DNA of 7,865 nucleotides, taken from positions 1 through 7,865 of the forward strand of contig JAASTM010000093.1 of NCBI GenBank assembly GCA_021767325.1, in the 5' to 3' direction. Below, one piece after another: positions 1 through 6,428 of this stretch. The DNA comes from Spirochaetales bacterium. GTDB lineage: Bacteria > Spirochaetota > Spirochaetia > DSM-16054 > Sediminispirochaetaceae. A program made the translations under genes and the position numbers. The notes under the pieces are model-generated. The model searched no databases. It was given only the letters and a program-made list of their open reading frames with translations, and had not been told where the DNA came from. Numbering within the stretch: position 1 is the stretch's first letter; every line of letters begins with the position of its first letter.

Positions 1-465
1 CCGGGACATATGGAGTTATTGGTGAAGCTGTTCGGGGAGTATCCGCCGGAATATTTGGGCCTGTGTTACGACTCGGGCCACGGAAATATGGTGGGAAACG
101 GTATCGAGCTGCTGGAAACGCTGCTGGCGGGGGAGCCGAACGACGGGCCGGCGGAAAGCCGAGCAGAGCACCGGCACCAGGGGCGAACCGTGTCACGTCT
201 GGCGGCGATGCATCTGCATGATAACCACGGTGAGAGAGATCTTCATTTACCACCCTTCCGCGGGAGTATAGATTGGGAGCGGCTTATGCGCGTCATAGCA
301 CGGGCTTACCAGGGCGGTTACTCAAAGCCCCTCTGCCTGGAGTGTTCCATTCGTCACAGCAGCTTTGAACGGAGCCGCTGGGGTGAATCGGAGTTTCTGC
401 GGGAGAGTCTGCAGGCCGGGCGGCGAATCGAGGAACTGAAGGAGCTGGCCTGTGGCGCAGACTGA
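1..465 (+). CDS. Sugar phosphate isomerase/epimerase-like TIM-barrel protein, 3' part only
   Basis: The reading frame is open from the first base of the window, so this is the C-terminal part of a gene that starts upstream; an ATG at 10 is in frame but would leave half a barrel. The visible part carries hallmarks of the xylose isomerase-like / AP endonuclease 2 barrel: CYDSGHGN (Asp at 70-72, His at 79-81), HLHDNHG (His 217-219, Asp 220-222), then LHLPPFRGSIDW and a closing LECS strand (Glu 340-342). In the family these Asp, His and Glu residues bind a divalent metal, and members isomerise or epimerise sugars or related polyols; the substrate cannot be told here. Between the DSGH and HLHDN strands lies a charged stretch of about 25 residues (roughly 137-204) that is longer than I expect at that loop. 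The 3' end overlaps the next gene by 14 bp. The fold is fairly sure, the reaction is not. Confidence 0.85.
   Translation, partial: PGHMELLVKLFGEYPPEYLGLCYDSGHGNMVGNGIELLETLLAGEPNDGPAESRAEHRHQGRTVSRLAAMHLHDNHGERDLHLPPFRGSIDWERLMRVIARAYQGGYSKPLCLECSIRHSSFERSRWGESEFLRESLQAGRRIEELKELACGAD
439..444 (+). promoter_or_regulatory. Ribosome binding site fixing a GTG start
   Basis: AAGGAG lies inside the end of the upstream coding region and is separated by 7 bases from GTG at 452. No comparably placed ATG follows, so this site supports the GTG start and translational coupling of the two overlapping genes. Confidence 0.7.
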
Positions 466-1006
466 GGGTGGAGAGTTGCTGTACGGTTTTCCTCCGATTA
501 TAGGCGAGGAGCCGCGGGTGCTGATTCTCGGAAGTATGCCGAGTGTGAAGTCGCTGGAGCAGGGCCAGTATTACGGGCATCCGCGCAACCATTTTTGGGA
601 TATTGTTTTCGGGCTTCTCGAGGAGCCGGTGCCGCGGGATTACGAGCAGCGGGTTCGTGAGGTAAAAAGAGCGAGGATTGCGGTGTGGGATGCGATCGGC
701 AGCTGCCGGCGGGAGGGCAGTCTCGATCAGTCGATTAAGGATGAAGTGCCGAACGATGTAGTGGGGCTGCTGCGGCAGTTTCCGAGTATCAGACTGGTGG
801 TGTTTAATGGCCGTAAAGCGGAGCAGGGCTTCTACCGCGGATTGAAGGAACTGTATGGAGACGATGCGCGGGAGCGCCTGCCGGAGTTGAACACCAGGGA
901 TTTCATCCGGGTGCCATCGAGCAGTCCTATACCGACCAGGAAGCATAAGCGCTGGCAGGATAAACTGGCTGAATGGCAAATCATTCTGAACTATCTTCAG
1001 GACTAG
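452..1006 (+). CDS. DNA-deoxyinosine glycosylase, uracil-DNA glycosylase superfamily family 6
   Basis: This 184-residue protein matches the small single-domain family 6 of the uracil-DNA glycosylase superfamily, whose characterised members remove hypoxanthine (deaminated adenine) from DNA as the first step of base excision repair in the cytoplasm. Visible in order: the glycosylase motif LILGSMPSVKS (residues 24-34), YYGHPRNHFW (40-49), WDAIGSCRREGSLD in mid-protein, VVFNGRKA, and VPSSSP (154-159), the second active-site loop. Asn46 in PRNHFW is where I place the catalytic Asn of the family, from memory. Length is close to the usual size. The start is a GTG chosen because of AAGGAG 7 bases upstream; it overlaps the preceding gene by 14 bp. 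The protein is cytoplasmic, with no signal peptide. The link to a sugar isomerase is probably operon convenience rather than shared function. Confidence 0.88.
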   Translation: MAQTEGGELLYGFPPIIGEEPRVLILGSMPSVKSLEQGQYYGHPRNHFWDIVFGLLEEPVPRDYEQRVREVKRARIAVWDAIGSCRREGSLDQSIKDEVPNDVVGLLRQFPSIRLVVFNGRKAEQGFYRGLKELYGDDARERLPELNTRDFIRVPSSSPIPTRKHKRWQDKLAEWQIILNYLQD

Positions 1007-1012
1007 GAAGTG

Positions 1013-1018
1013 AAGGAG
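1013..1018 (+). promoter_or_regulatory. Ribosome binding site deciding the 1024 start
   Basis: AAGGAG lies 5 bases before ATG at 1024. An in-frame ATG at 973 exists but lies inside the preceding gene, has no comparable site, and would put 17 residues ahead of the Rossmann strand. Confidence 0.7.
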
Positions 1019-1023
1019 AGAAA

Positions 1024-2004
1024 ATGCGGATTGCAATTATCGGAGCGGGAGCGCTGGGCAGTTATCTCGGATATAAATTGGATGCCGGCGGGCATGAAAT
1101 CGAGCTGATCGACAGCAGTGCTCGTGCCGATCAAATCCGGAAGAGCGGGATAAGTCTGAAAGATGTAATCACCGGTCAATTTGTCAGAGTTGACCTTTCC
1201 GTGCAGCCGGAACCGCAGGGGGAGTACGATGTGGTGATAGTGGCGGTGCGGACTCAGCAGATGCAGAGGGCGCTGGAGCTGGCCGGGAGTGCCGCCGGGG
1301 GCGAGAGCGACAGCGAGACCGGGGATCCGGCCGAGATTCTGCTGATTGGCAGTTATGTGACCGGGATGAGTGACTGGGCCGAAGAATGGGGTGAGCAGAG
1401 CGTACTGTTTGCTTTTCCCGGTATGGCAGCGGTGCTGGAGAAAAAATCGAATGACTCGGTGGTGAAGTTCTGTGAGCGCGGTGAGGACGATGCGGAGGCC
1501 TGGGGTATTACCCTAGGCAAGCTGCGGGGGCCGGCAGCGGAGCAGCAGAGCAGGGTAGACCGGGCGATGAGCGACGCGGGGATACCGGTGCATCATGCCG
1601 AGTCGATGGAGGCGGTGTTTCTAAGCCAGGCCCTGGTGCGGCTGCCGATGCTGGGTGCACTGCAGTATGCCGGCGGAACTCTGAAGCGCCTGTCGGCCCG
1701 GGGGGACTTGCTGAAGCTGATGCTCAAAGCCAGCCGCGAGGGGCTGGCGGCAGTAAAGCGAAGCGGGCTGAAGCCGGTTCCTGATTCGTTAGAGATGTAT
1801 CGCTGGGTTCCGATTTTTGTGAGTGCAAATATGATCAAACACCGCCTCGATACCCTGCAGAGTCAAATCGGTATAGAGGAGTTTTCGAAAAGATCCGGAG
1901 ATGAACTGCGTCTGCTGGCCGGGCAGTTCCTCGAGTTTGCGGTTGCCAGTGGGGCCGAGTTCGAGCACCTGGAGTATGTACTCAGCGGCTTTGAGGAAGA
2001 GTAG
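1024..2004 (+). CDS. Ketopantoate reductase (ApbA/PanE) family protein, probably non-canonical
   Basis: The 326-residue product begins MRIAIIGAGALGSYLG, a Rossmann strand with a GxGxxG turn at residues 7-12, directly at the N-terminus as in ApbA/PanE proteins. The next strand ends in a Glu/Asp pair (ELID) and VVIVAVRT follows where the second half of the nucleotide site lies. FAFPGM and ITLGKLRG resemble a PanE-like subfamily that carries FPGxGG and GELDG motifs. The helical C-terminal half (about 190-320) fits the ApbA C-terminal domain. Aligned by eye to E. coli PanE, the four functional positions (Lys72, Asn98, Lys176, Glu256) do not appear kept: VKAxQ is VRTQQ, the HNG turn is absent, and AVFLSQALVRL replaces the Lys/Asn helix. 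It is likely an NAD(P)-binding oxidoreductase of unknown substrate rather than the pantothenate enzyme. The ATG at 1024 is chosen for its ribosome site. It is third in the run with the glycosylase gene. Confidence 0.82.
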   Translation: MRIAIIGAGALGSYLGYKLDAGGHEIELIDSSARADQIRKSGISLKDVITGQFVRVDLSVQPEPQGEYDVVIVAVRTQQMQRALELAGSAAGGESDSETGDPAEILLIGSYVTGMSDWAEEWGEQSVLFAFPGMAAVLEKKSNDSVVKFCERGEDDAEAWGITLGKLRGPAAEQQSRVDRAMSDAGIPVHHAESMEAVFLSQALVRLPMLGALQYAGGTLKRLSARGDLLKLMLKASREGLAAVKRSGLKPVPDSLEMYRWVPIFVSANMIKHRLDTLQSQIGIEEFSKRSGDELRLLAGQFLEFAVASGAEFEHLEYVLSGFEEE

Positions 2005-2020
2005 GTGGAAAGCTTACTCT
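1998..2020. terminator. Hairpin spanning both stop codons of a convergent gene pair
   Basis: AGAGTAGGT (1998-2006) pairs with GCTTACTCT (2012-2020): seven Watson-Crick pairs plus two G-T pairs, loop GGAAA. It covers the TAG ending the reductase gene (2002-2004) and the TAA ending the lipoprotein gene (2014-2016). There is no T-run on either side, so a role as a shared bidirectional terminator is inferred, not shown. Confidence 0.4.
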
Positions 2021-3129
2021 GAGTGGTGCGTTGTCAGAAGCTCGGGGCTGATGATGTGCAGCCGGTCTTGGGGATAGCGCGCAGTCCGGCGGTATTTATC
2101 TGCGGCCGATTCGAATAGCAAGGACAGTTTTCCATTAAAAACAGTGATGCCCTCTGTCATCGGTGGGGCGGTGATGGTTTTGATGTGCCGCGAGGTATCG
2201 AGGTGCCACACCGGTACAGTCGGGCCGTCCGGGAAGGCGAAGGAAGTGTCCGGGGACTCTTCCAGCGGCGAAGTATAGACCGAGAGGCGGCTGTTGTTAG
2301 TGCGGCCGTAAGAGCGACTCAAAATGATATATCCGTTGTAAAAAGCTTCACCCTGTACTTCATCAGGTAGAGAGAGAAAGTAATCCGGATACACAAAACG
2401 GTCGCGGACTCCTGACTCCGGCAGTCTGCCGGTGGCCGGGTCGAGTTCGAAGGCGGCCAAGAGCGCGTGGTTGCCGTTGGTAAAAGAATGCGAGGGCGGA
2501 GTAGAGTAGCTGCCGTCGCTGCTGCGGAATTCTCCGATATACAGAATTCCGTCCGCATACGCTGCAGTTGAACAGGTGACTTCCGTGCTCAATGGCTCCG
2601 GCAGGGTGAGTTCGGCTCCATCCTCGGCGTTCAACAGAGCCGACAAGGGCAGCGGATAAAAATGGCGGCTCGAGGCGATCCAGACAGTTTCCTGTGAGAC
2701 TGCCACCCCGCCCATGTGCCCGGTATGACGGCTGCCGTCCTGATTATACAGCCAAACAGTTTTCTCCTGGCGGCCGGTCGGGGCGTGTACCAGCGTAAGG
2801 GCGGCGGTGCGGCCGTCGAACATGTAGTTGGAGATGATGAACATGTCGGCGGCGGGAATATAGGCCAGCCCCTGCGGTATTGCCGCCTCGAACAGGCCGG
2901 GGATAATCGGGCCGGGGCGGGTCATGGCGAGATATTCACCGAACGTCTCTTCGGGAAGTGTGTCAGGAGATTCCATCTCTGTTTGAGTTATTGCCGGGGC
3001 GCCGGGAGCAGTCGGTTCAGATGAGCTGCGGCCGGAGCTGCTGCAGGCTGAAAAAATGAGCGGCAGGAGCAGGAGAAAAGGAATCACTCTTTGAACAATT
3101 ATAACTGATTTTATCATCAATTCTTTCAT
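2014..3129 (-). CDS. Predicted lipoprotein with beta-propeller-like domain, function unknown
   Basis: From ATG at 3129 the product is 371 residues. It begins with a basic, then hydrophobic segment (IPFLLLLPLIFSAC) ending in Cys29, a lipobox of the looser kind seen in spirochaetes, followed by a Ser/Pro/Thr-rich linker to about residue 60. It is therefore probably a membrane-anchored, extracytoplasmic lipoprotein. The body has repeated short strands typical of a propeller: PQGLAYIP (85-92), FIISNYMFDG, TVWLYNQDG, HTGHMGGVAV (135-144), YADGILYIGEF, DEVQGEAFYNGYIILSRS, and a final EGITVFNGKLSLLFES. I recognise this as a conserved family of secreted proteins without known activity. A GTG at 3135 and an ATG at 3117 are alternative starts; none has a good Shine-Dalgarno site, the leader being AT-rich. 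It is transcribed divergently from the importer operon with 121 bp between starts, so joint control is possible. It converges with the reductase gene. Confidence 0.8.
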   Translation of the reverse strand: MKELMIKSVIIVQRVIPFLLLLPLIFSACSSSGRSSSEPTAPGAPAITQTEMESPDTLPEETFGEYLAMTRPGPIIPGLFEAAIPQGLAYIPAADMFIISNYMFDGRTAALTLVHAPTGRQEKTVWLYNQDGSRHTGHMGGVAVSQETVWIASSRHFYPLPLSALLNAEDGAELTLPEPLSTEVTCSTAAYADGILYIGEFRSSDGSYSTPPSHSFTNGNHALLAAFELDPATGRLPESGVRDRFVYPDYFLSLPDEVQGEAFYNGYIILSRSYGRTNNSRLSVYTSPLEESPDTSFAFPDGPTVPVWHLDTSRHIKTITAPPMTEGITVFNGKLSLLFESAADKYRRTARYPQDRLHIISPELLTTHHSE

Positions 3130-3141
3130 TGACACAAAAAT

Positions 3142-3170
3142 TTGACAAATTCAAAAACTAGGCGTTTAAT
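3142..3170 (+). promoter_or_regulatory. Sigma-70-type promoter for the importer operon
   Basis: TTGACA (3142-3147, perfect -35) and TTTAAT (3165-3170, five of six -10 bases) are separated by exactly 17 bp. Transcription would start near 3177, giving a leader of about 74 bases before ATG at 3251. Confidence 0.7.
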
Positions 3171-3175
3171 TAATA

Positions 3176-3220
3176 ATGTTAGATATTTGTTAGTTTATTG
3201 TTAAACTGCAAATTTATCAA
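3176..3220 (-). promoter_or_regulatory. Candidate promoters for the divergent lipoprotein gene
   Basis: Two overlapping 17 bp-spaced candidates read leftward: TTGATA (3220-3215) with TAAACT (3197-3192), and TTAACA (3204-3199) with TAACAT (3181-3176). Each matches 9 of 12 consensus bases. The region is AT-rich, so chance matches are easy; at least one promoter must lie in this 121 bp gap if the gene is expressed from here. Confidence 0.35.
3177..3209. repeat. Three direct repeats TGTTA(G/A) at 11 bp spacing, candidate regulator site
   Basis: TGTTAG at 3177, TGTTAG at 3188 and TGTTAA at 3199 start exactly 11 bp apart, about one helical turn, so all three face the same side of the DNA. The array starts at the predicted transcription start of the importer operon and overlaps the candidate - strand promoters for the lipoprotein gene. 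Direct repeats with this spacing are usual for AraC-type or response-regulator binding; the identity of the regulator is unknown. The second and third copies also form part of a dyad (AGTTTA-TTGT-TAAACT, 3192-3207). Confidence 0.5.
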
Positions 3221-3250
3221 TCACAAAAACTTTCAAAAAGGAGAGGCCGT

Positions 3251-4606
3251 ATGAAAAAGGTAACACTGTTCGTACTCGTAGTGGCGCTGCTTGCAGCACC
3301 TCTGTTTGCCGGTGGGCAACAGGAGGGAGCCGCCGAACAGAAAGAGATGGTCGAAATCACCGAACCGGTGACCATCCAGTTCTGGCACGCTATGGGTGGT
3401 TCGCGCATCGAACTCATCCAGGGAATCGTGGACGACTTCATGGCTGAGAATCCCAACATCACCGTAGAAGTGCAGTACACCGGATCCTACAATGACACGC
3501 TCAATAAGGTGAAGGCAGCTTCGAAAGCCGGCAATGCGCCGCATGTATTTCACCTGTATGAAATCGGTACCCTGCAGATGGTGCACAGCGGTATTATCAC
3601 ACCGATTCATGAACTCACCGACTGGGAACCCATCAACTGGGACGATTTCTTTTCACCGGTGCACAGCTATTACATAGTGGATGGAAAGCACTACTCCATG
3701 CCCTTCAACTCTTCGACTCCACTGCTGTACTACAACAAGACCATGTTCGAACAGGCCGGGCTCGATCCCGAGCAACCGCCCCAGACTTTTGCCGAAGTGG
3801 TAGAATACGCCCAGACCCTGAAACAGGAAATCCCCGAACTGAAAGCCCCGATTACCTGGAACCTGCACAGCTGGTACTTCGAACAGTTCCACTGCCTGAT
3901 GGACGAGCCCTTTGTGAACAATGACAACGGACGCAAAGGCGAGCTGCCGACCAAAGCTGTGTTCAACGGCGAAGCCGGACAGCAAATTCTCGAATGGTGG
4001 ACCGGTATGGAAGAAGACGGTCTGTTCCTGGATGTAGGACCCGGATGGCAGAATCACCGCGCCGCATTTGGCTCGGGTGAGGTTGCCATGGTCATGTCCT
4101 CCACCTCCGATGTAAACCAGCTGACCGGTCTGTTGGCCGAAAAGGGTTGGGAAATGGGCACCGGTTTCATACCGCGTCCCGAAGGCGCCGACGGTGGTGT
4201 TGCAATCGGCGGTGGTTCTCTGTGGATTACTAACAATCAGCCCGACGAAGAGCTGCTGGCTGCTCTGAAGCTGGTCAAGTACATCTCCAGCGACGAGCCG
4301 CAGATGCGCTGGCACAAGGGTACCGGTTACTTCCCGGTCCGCAAAACCGCCATGGACAAACTCGAGGCGGAGGGCTGGTTCGAAGAGAATCCGAACTTCC
4401 GAACTGCCTTCGATCAGCTCTTGGAGAGCCCTTATACCGTGAACACCTCCGGTGCGCTGATGGGTGTGTTTCCGGAAGCTCGTTCGCTGGTTGAAACCGC
4501 AATTCAGAAGGTGTATGCCGACGAAATGAGCATCGAGGCGGCTCTGGATGAGGCAGCTAACAAAACCACCGAATCTATTCAAGAATGGAACGAGCTGGTT
4601 GAATAA
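3251..4606 (+). CDS. ugpB: ABC transporter solute-binding protein, UgpB-like (glycerol-3-phosphate type)
   Basis: This 451-residue exported protein captures substrate outside the cytoplasmic membrane and delivers it to the permeases encoded next. The signal peptide is MKKVTLFVLVVALLAAPLFA, with predicted cleavage after Ala20 before GGQQEG; there is no lipobox Cys. The mature protein follows E. coli UgpB closely: IQFWHAMGG near residue 44, FMAENPNITV, GSYNDTL, APHVFHLYEIG, MPFNSSTPLLYYNK, AGLDPEQPPQTF, IGGGSLWIT and WHKGTGYFPV. Positions matching recalled glycerol-3-phosphate contacts in UgpB are kept: Tyr80, Glu104, Ser154/155 in FNSSTP, Trp203 or Trp208, Gly320-322 and Arg411 in FPEAR. Glycerol-3-phosphate or a glycerophosphodiester is thus the likely ligand, though a related sugar cannot be excluded. 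The start is supported by AAGGAG (3238-3243), 7 bases before ATG. Frequent C-ending codons suggest high expression. Confidence 0.88.
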   Translation: MKKVTLFVLVVALLAAPLFAGGQQEGAAEQKEMVEITEPVTIQFWHAMGGSRIELIQGIVDDFMAENPNITVEVQYTGSYNDTLNKVKAASKAGNAPHVFHLYEIGTLQMVHSGIITPIHELTDWEPINWDDFFSPVHSYYIVDGKHYSMPFNSSTPLLYYNKTMFEQAGLDPEQPPQTFAEVVEYAQTLKQEIPELKAPITWNLHSWYFEQFHCLMDEPFVNNDNGRKGELPTKAVFNGEAGQQILEWWTGMEEDGLFLDVGPGWQNHRAAFGSGEVAMVMSSTSDVNQLTGLLAEKGWEMGTGFIPRPEGADGGVAIGGGSLWITNNQPDEELLAALKLVKYISSDEPQMRWHKGTGYFPVRKTAMDKLEAEGWFEENPNFRTAFDQLLESPYTVNTSGALMGVFPEARSLVETAIQKVYADEMSIEAALDEAANKTTESIQEWNELVE

Positions 4607-4643
4607 AAAAAGCGTATAAAGTATTTAGTATTGCAAAAAGAGT

Positions 4644-4668
4644 GCGGGCGGCGTTATGAGCCGCCCGC
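4644..4668 (+). terminator. GC-rich hairpin between binding-protein and permease genes
   Basis: GCGGGCGGC (4644-4652) and GCCGCCCGC (4660-4668) form a perfect 9 bp stem with a 7-base loop. TATTTAAC follows rather than a T-run. Placed after the binding-protein stop (4604-4606) and before the permease ribosome site (near 4680-4685), it probably causes partial termination or protects the upstream mRNA end, so that binding protein is made in excess of permeases. Confidence 0.6.
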
Positions 4669-4692
4669 TATTTAACAAAGAGGGGAATAGTA

Positions 4693-5574
4693 ATGCAGTC
4701 TTACTTTCGTGAAAAATGGCTTCCCTATTTACTGCTGTTGCCTACGTTTGTGGTATTGATAATCTTTCTTTTCTATCCCGCACTGGAGACCTTTCGGCTC
4801 AGCTTCTATAAGGTGCACCCGTTTGGTATGAGAAAGATCTTCGCCGGTGCCGGCAACTTTGTGAAACTGTTTACAGATGAAGTGTATATCAAGAGTTTTA
4901 CCACTTCTTTGGTATTTTCGGTTGCGGTTGTTTTAGTGGGGTTAACGATCTCGCTGCTGATTGCGGTGCTGCTGAACCAGAATATTAAAGGAATCAAGGT
5001 ATACCGCACGCTGCTCATCTGGCCGTACGCGCTTTCACCGGCCATCTCCGGAGCAATTTTCCGGTTTCTGTTCAATCCTGCCAACGGATACCTCAATCAC
5101 TTTTTCGAAGTAATCACCGGTGTGGATCCGCCGTGGCTTACAAACGGGACCCTGGCACTGGTTGTAGTAACTGCTGCGGCAACATGGAAAAACCTGGGAT
5201 ACAACATCATCTTCTTTTTAGCCGGTTTACAGAACGTACAGAAGGAGGCGATTGAATCGGCCCAGATCGACGGGGCCGGAGCGGTGAAGAGGTTCGTGTA
5301 CATCACCTTTCCGATGCTCTCACCGACCACCTTTTTTCTGCTGGTAATGAATATCATTTATTCATATTTCCGGTCCTTCGGGCTGATAGACGTTCTGACC
5401 GAGGGGGGGCCGGCCAATGCTACGAATATTTTGATTTATCAACTGTACAGGGACTTTTTCGTAAACTCAAAAACCGGTTATGCGGCTGCCGAGAGTCTGA
5501 TCCTTTTTTCACTGGTTGTGCTGCTGACCCTGGTACAATTCAAGACCACCGGAAAACGGGTCTACTATCAATAG
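4693..5574 (+). CDS. ugpA: ABC transporter permease, UgpA-like
   Basis: The 293-residue protein is one of two inner-membrane subunits that form the translocation path for the substrate bound by the preceding product. About six hydrophobic segments are visible, the first near residues 10-31 and the last near 267-282. The MalF/UgpA-type cytoplasmic coupling loop, which docks with the ATPase, is EAIESAQIDGAGAVKRF to FP (185-207), with the conserved Gly at 194. FGLIDVLTEGGPANATNIL near residues 230-250 is typical of this subunit. GAGGGG-type ribosome site (4680-4685) lies 7 bases before ATG. The gene lies 86 bp after the binding-protein gene across a hairpin, and 9 bp before the partner permease. 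The gene order B-A-E matches E. coli ugpBAECQ, which together with the binding protein supports the name; permease sequence alone would not fix the substrate. Confidence 0.88.
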   Translation: MQSYFREKWLPYLLLLPTFVVLIIFLFYPALETFRLSFYKVHPFGMRKIFAGAGNFVKLFTDEVYIKSFTTSLVFSVAVVLVGLTISLLIAVLLNQNIKGIKVYRTLLIWPYALSPAISGAIFRFLFNPANGYLNHFFEVITGVDPPWLTNGTLALVVVTAAATWKNLGYNIIFFLAGLQNVQKEAIESAQIDGAGAVKRFVYITFPMLSPTTFFLLVMNIIYSYFRSFGLIDVLTEGGPANATNILIYQLYRDFFVNSKTGYAAAESLILFSLVVLLTLVQFKTTGKRVYYQ

Positions 5575-5577
5575 GAG
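5573..5577 (+). promoter_or_regulatory. Ribosome binding site overlapping the upstream stop codon
   Basis: AGGAG shares two bases with the TAG stop of the first permease gene (5572-5574) and lies 6 bases before ATG at 5584. This arrangement favours translational coupling and equal output of the two permeases. Confidence 0.6.
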
Positions 5578-5583
5578 ATTGGA

Positions 5584-6405
5584 ATGATTCGATCTAAACG
5601 ACAATCAGTTATGCTGCACGTGGTTACTATTCTGGTTATCCTGGTAGTGAGTCTGCCGGTGATTCTCTCTTTTGTTATCAGTACGCAGACCCCGGCGCAG
5701 GTGTACTCTTCGCCGCCCCGGATACTGCCGGCCGGGCATTTCGCAAATTATGCAACCGCCTGGGAGAGTGTTTCGCTGGGCCGGATGATGCTGAACTCAA
5801 CTATTATCGCGGTTTCGGTCACTGTGGGTAAAATCATACTGAGTCTGTTTGCAGCTTTCGCATTCACCCATTTCGAGTTCAAGGGCAAGAACGCCCTGTT
5901 CTTTATCGTTCTCATCACCCTGCTGCTGCCGATTCCAGTGCGCATTGTGGCGCTGTTCGAAATAGTCAGCGGTTTTGGATGGATCGATACCTATTCCGGC
6001 CTGATATTCCCGTTCCTGGCCAGCGCGACCGGTACCTTTCTCTTCGTGCAGCGCTTTCGCACCATACCGGTGGAGCTGCTCGACTCGGCCAAGATGGACG
6101 GCTGCCGGCCGATGCGCTATCTGTTCCAGATTCTCATTCCGCTTTCCAAGAACTCGATCGGAGCCCTGACGGTTATCGAGTTCATCTACATCTGGAATCA
6201 GTACCTCTGGCCACTGATGGCTACCAACAGCGAGCACATGCGGGTAGTACAGATCGGTGTAAAAATGCTGATCCAGGCCGAGGCGATGAACAACTGGGGC
6301 GTCATCATGGCTGGTGTTATGATTACCATGCTGCCGCCGCTGATCGTGTTCTTCGTGATGCAGGAGAGCTTCATGAAGGGCTTTGCCCTGGCTTCTGAAA
6401 AGTAA
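5584..6405 (+). CDS. ugpE: ABC transporter permease, UgpE-like
   Basis: The 273-residue protein is the second membrane subunit of the importer. It opens with a basic N-terminus and a first membrane segment near residues 10-30, followed by QTPAQVYSSPPRILP, the periplasmic stretch typical of MalG/UgpE-type permeases. The coupling loop is ELLDSAKMDGCRPMRYLF to IP (164-186), with the conserved Gly at 173. The WNQYLWPL segment and the C-terminal FMKGFALASEK are also family features. Starting 9 bp after the first permease stop, it is the last gene of the visible operon. No ATP-binding subunit follows; instead a gene on the opposite strand converges. The importer must therefore use an ATPase encoded elsewhere, probably a shared UgpC/MsiK-type protein, which is an inference. 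Length and motifs are ordinary for the family. Confidence 0.88.
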   Translation: MIRSKRQSVMLHVVTILVILVVSLPVILSFVISTQTPAQVYSSPPRILPAGHFANYATAWESVSLGRMMLNSTIIAVSVTVGKIILSLFAAFAFTHFEFKGKNALFFIVLITLLLPIPVRIVALFEIVSGFGWIDTYSGLIFPFLASATGTFLFVQRFRTIPVELLDSAKMDGCRPMRYLFQILIPLSKNSIGALTVIEFIYIWNQYLWPLMATNSEHMRVVQIGVKMLIQAEAMNNWGVIMAGVMITMLPPLIVFFVMQESFMKGFALASEK

Positions 6406-6428
6406 ACTCGTTCTTACGGCGATGCGGA

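Noticed and set aside
293..1036. Long - strand open frame of 247 codons opposite the glycosylase gene
   Set aside because: It overlaps two well-supported + strand genes, lacks recognisable motifs and reads as the antisense of GC-rich codons.
3653..4582. Long - strand open frame of 309 codons opposite the binding-protein gene
   Set aside because: The + strand gene is clearly UgpB-like; the antisense frame shows no family motif or ribosome site.
4631..4659. TTGCAA-17-TTATGA as a separate promoter for the permease genes
   Set aside because: Poor -10 match, and it runs into the hairpin; operon read-through is simpler.
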